Source of the DNA: Myxococcus xanthus
Lineage (GTDB): Bacteria > Myxococcota > Myxococcia > Myxococcales > Myxococcaceae
NCBI RefSeq assembly: GCF_006402735.1
Contig: NZ_CP017174.1
Span: forward strand, 6,552,001-6,616,000
Reading direction: 5' to 3'
Length of the DNA stretch: 64,000 nt
Each line of letters starts with the position of its first letter. The first letter of the stretch is position 1. A program made the position numbers and the translations under genes. A model generated the notes under the pieces. The model searched no databases. It saw only the letters and a program-made list of their open reading frames with translations, and had not been told where the DNA came from. This document shows, in pieces, positions 60,606 through 64,000 of this stretch.

Positions 60606-61994
60606 ATGACTTCTTCAGCCCCTTCTCAGCAGCTCCCTGTTCGCGGCGTCGCCATCGCGCTGATGGCTGCGCTGAGCACCCCCGCCTGGGACGCCCAGGC
60701 CCAGGAGCCCTCCACGGAAGGCTCCTCTCGACCCGAGTCCTCCACGAGCCAGGACGCGAAGACAGACACGTCCCCCGCGCCCCTGTCGCCCGCTGAGGAG
60801 CTGGCACTCCTGGAGCTGCCCTTCCTCGACCTGATGCTCCCCTCCAACACCCAGGCCTTCGCTCCACGGCCCGACCACGGGGTGTTCGACACCAGGCTGC
60901 CCGGTTACTTCCGGATTCCGGCCACGAAGGTCTTCCTGAAAATCGGCATCGGCGCCACCACCGCGTTCACGGTCAGCTCCAAGCGTCTGGGCACGCCCAC
61001 CTGGTTCACCACGTCCGCCATCCCCGTGCGCGGCCAACCCTTCTTCCACTCACCGGGCACCCATTCGACGGCCACCGCCAACCCGTCCGACATCTCCTTG
61101 GAGATGCGCAGCAAGACTGAGCTGGGCCCGATGAAGCTGCTCTTCAACACGAGCTTCGCCCAGGGCAAACCCACCTTCGGCTTCCATCCGAACTACGCCT
61201 ACGCGCAGTTGGGCGGCGTGCTGGCGGGCTTCACCGATTCGACCTTCGCGGACGTCGATGCCTACCCGAGCACCCTCGACTTCGAGGGCCCCAACGCGCT
61301 CGTCTTCACCAAGCGCGCCGTGGCGCGCTACAGCCACTCGCTGTCTCACGACAAGCACCGACGGATGTTCCTCCACGTCGCCCTGGAACAGCCTGGCTCC
61401 AACGTGCCCACGTCCGCGGGAGAGCCGCGCGACATGCTCCCCGACGGCGTCGTCGCCTGGCGCAGCGAGGGAGGCTGGGGCCACCTGCAGTTCGCCGGCC
61501 TGGTGCGCGCGGTGGGCATCCAGTCCAAGGACAGCAAGGACAGCAAGACGGTGCTGGGCATCGGCGGCAACCTGACCGGCGCCTACCACTTCGCCCACAA
61601 GCACACGCTGCTCGCCGGCATCTCCGGCGGACAGGGCCTGGGCGCGTACCTCAACGACACGGGCGGCGCGCAGTACGACGCCGCGCTGAATACAGCGGGC
61701 TCGCTCAAGGCCATCCCCCTGCTCGGGGCCTACGCGGGCTTCACCTACGCGTGGACCCACATGCTCAGCTCCACGGCGACCTATGGGTGGCTCAAGCTCT
61801 GGGACCGGGACCTCGAAGCCTCGCTCGATGCGAAGAGCTTCCGGCGGTCGCAATACGCGTCCCTGAACCTGGTGGCCAAACCCATGAAGGGCGTCCTGGC
61901 CGGCGTCGAGGGGCTGTGGGGCTACAACCGCGCCATCGACAGCCAGTCCGGACAGGCCGTCCGCGGACAGCTCACCCTCCAGTACCGCTACTGA
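60606..61994 (+). CDS. DcaP-like outer-membrane porin
   Basis: A 462-residue outer-membrane beta-barrel. A signal peptide (GVAIALMAALSTPAWDAQAQ) is followed by a Pro/Ser-rich linker and alternating amphipathic strands; the chain ends in an aromatic (QLTLQYRY) as porins do. The first part (GYFRIPATKVFLKIGIGATT) and ADVDAYPSTLDFEGPNALVF resemble the DcaP trimeric porin family, which passes anionic small molecules. It lies inside the acid-resistance gene set, so it may admit glutamate or glutamine (inference). The in-frame ATG 60558 is an alternative start. Confidence 0.75.
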   Translation: MTSSAPSQQLPVRGVAIALMAALSTPAWDAQAQEPSTEGSSRPESSTSQDAKTDTSPAPLSPAEELALLELPFLDLMLPSNTQAFAPRPDHGVFDTRLPGYFRIPATKVFLKIGIGATTAFTVSSKRLGTPTWFTTSAIPVRGQPFFHSPGTHSTATANPSDISLEMRSKTELGPMKLLFNTSFAQGKPTFGFHPNYAYAQLGGVLAGFTDSTFADVDAYPSTLDFEGPNALVFTKRAVARYSHSLSHDKHRRMFLHVALEQPGSNVPTSAGEPRDMLPDGVVAWRSEGGWGHLQFAGLVRAVGIQSKDSKDSKTVLGIGGNLTGAYHFAHKHTLLAGISGGQGLGAYLNDTGGAQYDAALNTAGSLKAIPLLGAYAGFTYAWTHMLSSTATYGWLKLWDRDLEASLDAKSFRRSQYASLNLVAKPMKGVLAGVEGLWGYNRAIDSQSGQAVRGQLTLQYRY

Positions 61995-62028
61995 AACACC
62001 ACACGAACCAGGACGGAGGGAAGACTCC

Positions 62029-63642
62029 ATGGAGTCGGGGACGACCAGAAAACCCATTGCCGCCAGTGCGGCGCCCAAGCTGGGCGTGCTCACGCTGGCC
62101 ATCATGAACGTCACGGCCGTCGTCAGCCTTCGCGGCATGCCCGCGGAAGCCGAATACGGACTGACCTCCATCTTCTATTACACCTTCGCCGCGGTGTTCT
62201 TCCTCATCCCGGTGTCGCTGGTGGCGGCGGAGCTGGCCACGGGCTGGCCCGAGAAGGGCGGTGTGTTTCGCTGGGTCGGCGAGGCCTTTGGTCCCCGCTG
62301 GGGCTTCCTCGCCATCTTCCTGGTCTGGATCGAGTCGACCATCTGGTTCCCGACGGTGCTCACCTTCGGCGCGGTGGCGCTGGCGTTCGTCGGCCCCAAC
62401 CAGACGTGGGACAAGGCACTCTCCAGCAACAAGTTCTACACGATTCTCATCGTGCTGGGCCTGTACTGGGCGGCGACCTTCGTCTCGCTGCGCGGGCTCA
62501 AGACGTCCTCGAAGATATCCAAGTGGGCGGGCCTCATCGGCACCATCATCCCCGCCGCGCTGCTCATCGTGTTCGGCCTCACGTACCTGGCCTCGGGACG
62601 ACCGATCCAGATTCAGCTCGGCTGGGACAAGGTGATTCCCGACTTCAGCCAGTTCGGAAACCTGGTGCTCGCCGCGTCCATCTTCCTGTTCTACGCGGGC
62701 ATGGAGATGAACGCCATCCACGTCGTGGATGCCAAGAACCCCTCGCGCACCTATCCGCTCGCCATCCTCATCGCGTCGGTGACGACGGTGGTGATCTTCG
62801 TGCTCGGCACGCTGGCCATCAGCGTCATCATCCCCAAGACGCAGATCAACCTGACGCAGAGCCTGCTCGTTTCGTACCGCGACTTCTTCAATGCGTTTGG
62901 GATGGCCTGGTTGTCACCGGCGATAGCAGTGGCCCTCTTCTTGGGCGTGCTGGGCAGTGTCACTGTGTGGGTCTCCGGCCCCTCGGCGGCGCTGGGAGTC
63001 GTGGGCCGGGCGGGCTATCTGCCGCCGTTCCTCCAGCGACGGAACAGACACGGCGCGCCCAGCCACATCCTCATCGTGCAGGGGATGGTGGTCACCTTCC
63101 TGGCGTTGATGTTCGTCATCCTGCCGTCGGTGCAGGCCGCGTATCAAATCCTCAGCCAGCTCACGTCGACGCTCTACCTCCTCATGTACATGCTGATGTT
63201 CTCGGCCGCCATCTACCTGCGCTACAGCGAGCCGCACACGCAGCGCGCCTACCGGGTCCCAGGTGGAGAAGTGGGCATGTGGGTCATCGGCGGAGCGGGC
63301 CTCATCGGAGCGCTCGTCGCGTTCGTGCTCAGCTTCATCCCGCCGTCGCAAATCAAGGTCGGCAGCCCGATGACGTACGTGCTCATCCTCATCGCCGGCA
63401 ACATCCTCTTCGTGGCCATCCCCCTCATCCTCTATGCGCGGCGCAAGGCCAGCTGGCGCACGGCGGCGGGAGCGCGCGACATGGCCCCCTTCAACTGGGA
63501 GAAGCCCGGCGCCTCGGGCCACCCCGGCGCGGCTCCGACGCAAGGCGACGAGGAGGCCTGGCCTCCCATGACTCCACACGACAGGAGGCAACCCGATGGG
63601 CGCACCGACGACACCCGCCACCATCCGCGCGGCGACCACTGA
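62029..63642 (+). CDS. gadC: GadC-type glutamate:GABA antiporter
   Basis: A 537-residue APC-superfamily antiporter. GadC features include TLAIMNVTAVVSLRGMPAEA in TM1, WPEKGGVFRWVGEAFG, FFYAGMEMNAIHVVDAKNPS and about 12 helices. Residues ~475-537 form a hydrophilic, His- and Asp-rich tail; in E. coli GadC a C-terminal plug blocks the channel at neutral pH, and this tail may act likewise (inference). A strong ribosome site (GGACGGAGGGAAG) precedes ATG 62029. Its end overlaps the glutaminase gene by 47 bases, so the two are translationally linked. With GadB it forms the classic proton-consuming cycle. Confidence 0.93.
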   Translation: MESGTTRKPIAASAAPKLGVLTLAIMNVTAVVSLRGMPAEAEYGLTSIFYYTFAAVFFLIPVSLVAAELATGWPEKGGVFRWVGEAFGPRWGFLAIFLVWIESTIWFPTVLTFGAVALAFVGPNQTWDKALSSNKFYTILIVLGLYWAATFVSLRGLKTSSKISKWAGLIGTIIPAALLIVFGLTYLASGRPIQIQLGWDKVIPDFSQFGNLVLAASIFLFYAGMEMNAIHVVDAKNPSRTYPLAILIASVTTVVIFVLGTLAISVIIPKTQINLTQSLLVSYRDFFNAFGMAWLSPAIAVALFLGVLGSVTVWVSGPSAALGVVGRAGYLPPFLQRRNRHGAPSHILIVQGMVVTFLALMFVILPSVQAAYQILSQLTSTLYLLMYMLMFSAAIYLRYSEPHTQRAYRVPGGEVGMWVIGGAGLIGALVAFVLSFIPPSQIKVGSPMTYVLILIAGNILFVAIPLILYARRKASWRTAAGARDMAPFNWEKPGASGHPGAAPTQGDEEAWPPMTPHDRRQPDGRTDDTRHHPRGDH

Positions 63643-64000
63643 AGCGCATCAGCGATTCCTGGACCTGAAGGAAGGACAGAACGCCAGCTACATCCCGGTG
63701 CTCGCGCACGTCCAACCCGACCGCTTCGGGCTGGTCGTCATCACCGCGGACGGACAGGCGACGGAGGCCGGGGACACCCGCTCCGAGTTCGCCATCGAGT
63801 CCATCTCCAAGGTGTTCACCCTCGCGCGGGTGCTCGACGAGGTGGGCGCGGAAGTCCTCCGGCAGAAGGTAGGCGACAACCCCACCGGCGAGTCCTTCGC
63901 CTCCGTCCACGCGCTCGTGGTGCATGACGGCAAGCCGCTCAACCCCTTCGTCAACGCAGGGGCCATCGCCACCGTCAGCCTGATTCCCGCGGACTCGGCG
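63596..64000 (+). CDS. glsA: Glutaminase, N-terminal part (gene cut by window edge)
   Basis: ATG 63596 with AGGAGG eight bases upstream encodes MGAPTTPATIRAATTEAHQR and continues to the edge without a stop (135 codons). Serine-dependent beta-lactamase-like glutaminase motifs are visible: GQNASYIPVLAHVQPDRFGL, then EFAIESISKVFTLARVL with the catalytic Ser-x-x-Lys (SISK), and NPFVNAGAIAT. It converts glutamine to glutamate and ammonia. The ammonia itself neutralises acid and the glutamate feeds GadB. The rest of the gene lies outside the window. Confidence 0.92.
   Translation, partial: MGAPTTPATIRAATTEAHQRFLDLKEGQNASYIPVLAHVQPDRFGLVVITADGQATEAGDTRSEFAIESISKVFTLARVLDEVGAEVLRQKVGDNPTGESFASVHALVVHDGKPLNPFVNAGAIATVSLIPADSA

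Overview
The window looks like a chromosomal segment of a Myxococcaceae bacterium (Myxococcus or a close relative). This rests on very high GC with strong third-position G/C bias, a 708-residue primary sigma factor with a long acidic N-terminal extension, the gene order rpsU-yqeY-dnaG-rpoD, and many lipoproteins and secreted proteins of the kind common in this family (ELWxxDGT repeats, HEIGH-type M57 protease, FG-GAP, WD40 and HEAT proteins). The genus call is an inference, because no rRNA gene is present.

Left part (1-8.95 kb) is housekeeping: the 3' end of an L-asparaginase gene, an FHA-GGDEF diguanylate cyclase, a HEAT-repeat secreted protein, then the macromolecular synthesis cluster rpsU-yqeY-dnaG-rpoD with a terminator, an alkyltransferase-like DNA repair protein and a tRNA with a CAT anticodon.

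From the tRNA to about 40 kb the sequence is an accessory mosaic. Intact modules include a large protein with PD-(D/E)XK-like motifs, a sigma factor with a cysteine-rich tail next to a zinc-type CDF exporter, a MocR regulator divergent from a YggS-type PLP-binding protein, a copper radical oxidase with all metal ligands, a methyltransferase-Imm30 chimera, a WD40 lipoprotein, an HxlR-RidA pair, a frameshifted M57-LCCL protease and a GT39-type membrane glycosyltransferase. They are separated by gene remnants (pirin, GFA, Pat-type GNAT, 6PGDH-like, ELWxxDGT) and transposase debris (IS3, IS66, IS630, IS91-like). Two short sequences recur at several of these scars: the 3' coding end of an IS91-like transposase, always in the same orientation, and a ~150 bp segment that in one copy directly follows an IS66 transposase remnant.

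From 41 to 51 kb the order looks more stable: an LRR protein, hflX divergent from a DEAD-box helicase, an RluA-like pseudouridine synthase lacking the usual catalytic Asp, a small membrane protein, an FN3/FG-GAP lipoprotein and a large protein with two CxxC pairs. From 51.3 to 54.6 kb a second scar zone holds a truncated endonuclease V gene, a DUF1444-like gene and a beheaded nuclease-type gene. GrpB, a glycine-rich membrane protein and a LysM protein follow.

The right end (57.7-64 kb) is a co-directional set for glutamate-dependent acid resistance: glutamate decarboxylase, APC permease, DcaP-like porin, GadC-type antiporter and the start of a glutaminase gene. Together they would import glutamine/glutamate, release ammonia, consume a proton in decarboxylation and export GABA. 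No CRISPR array, rRNA or intact prophage is visible.
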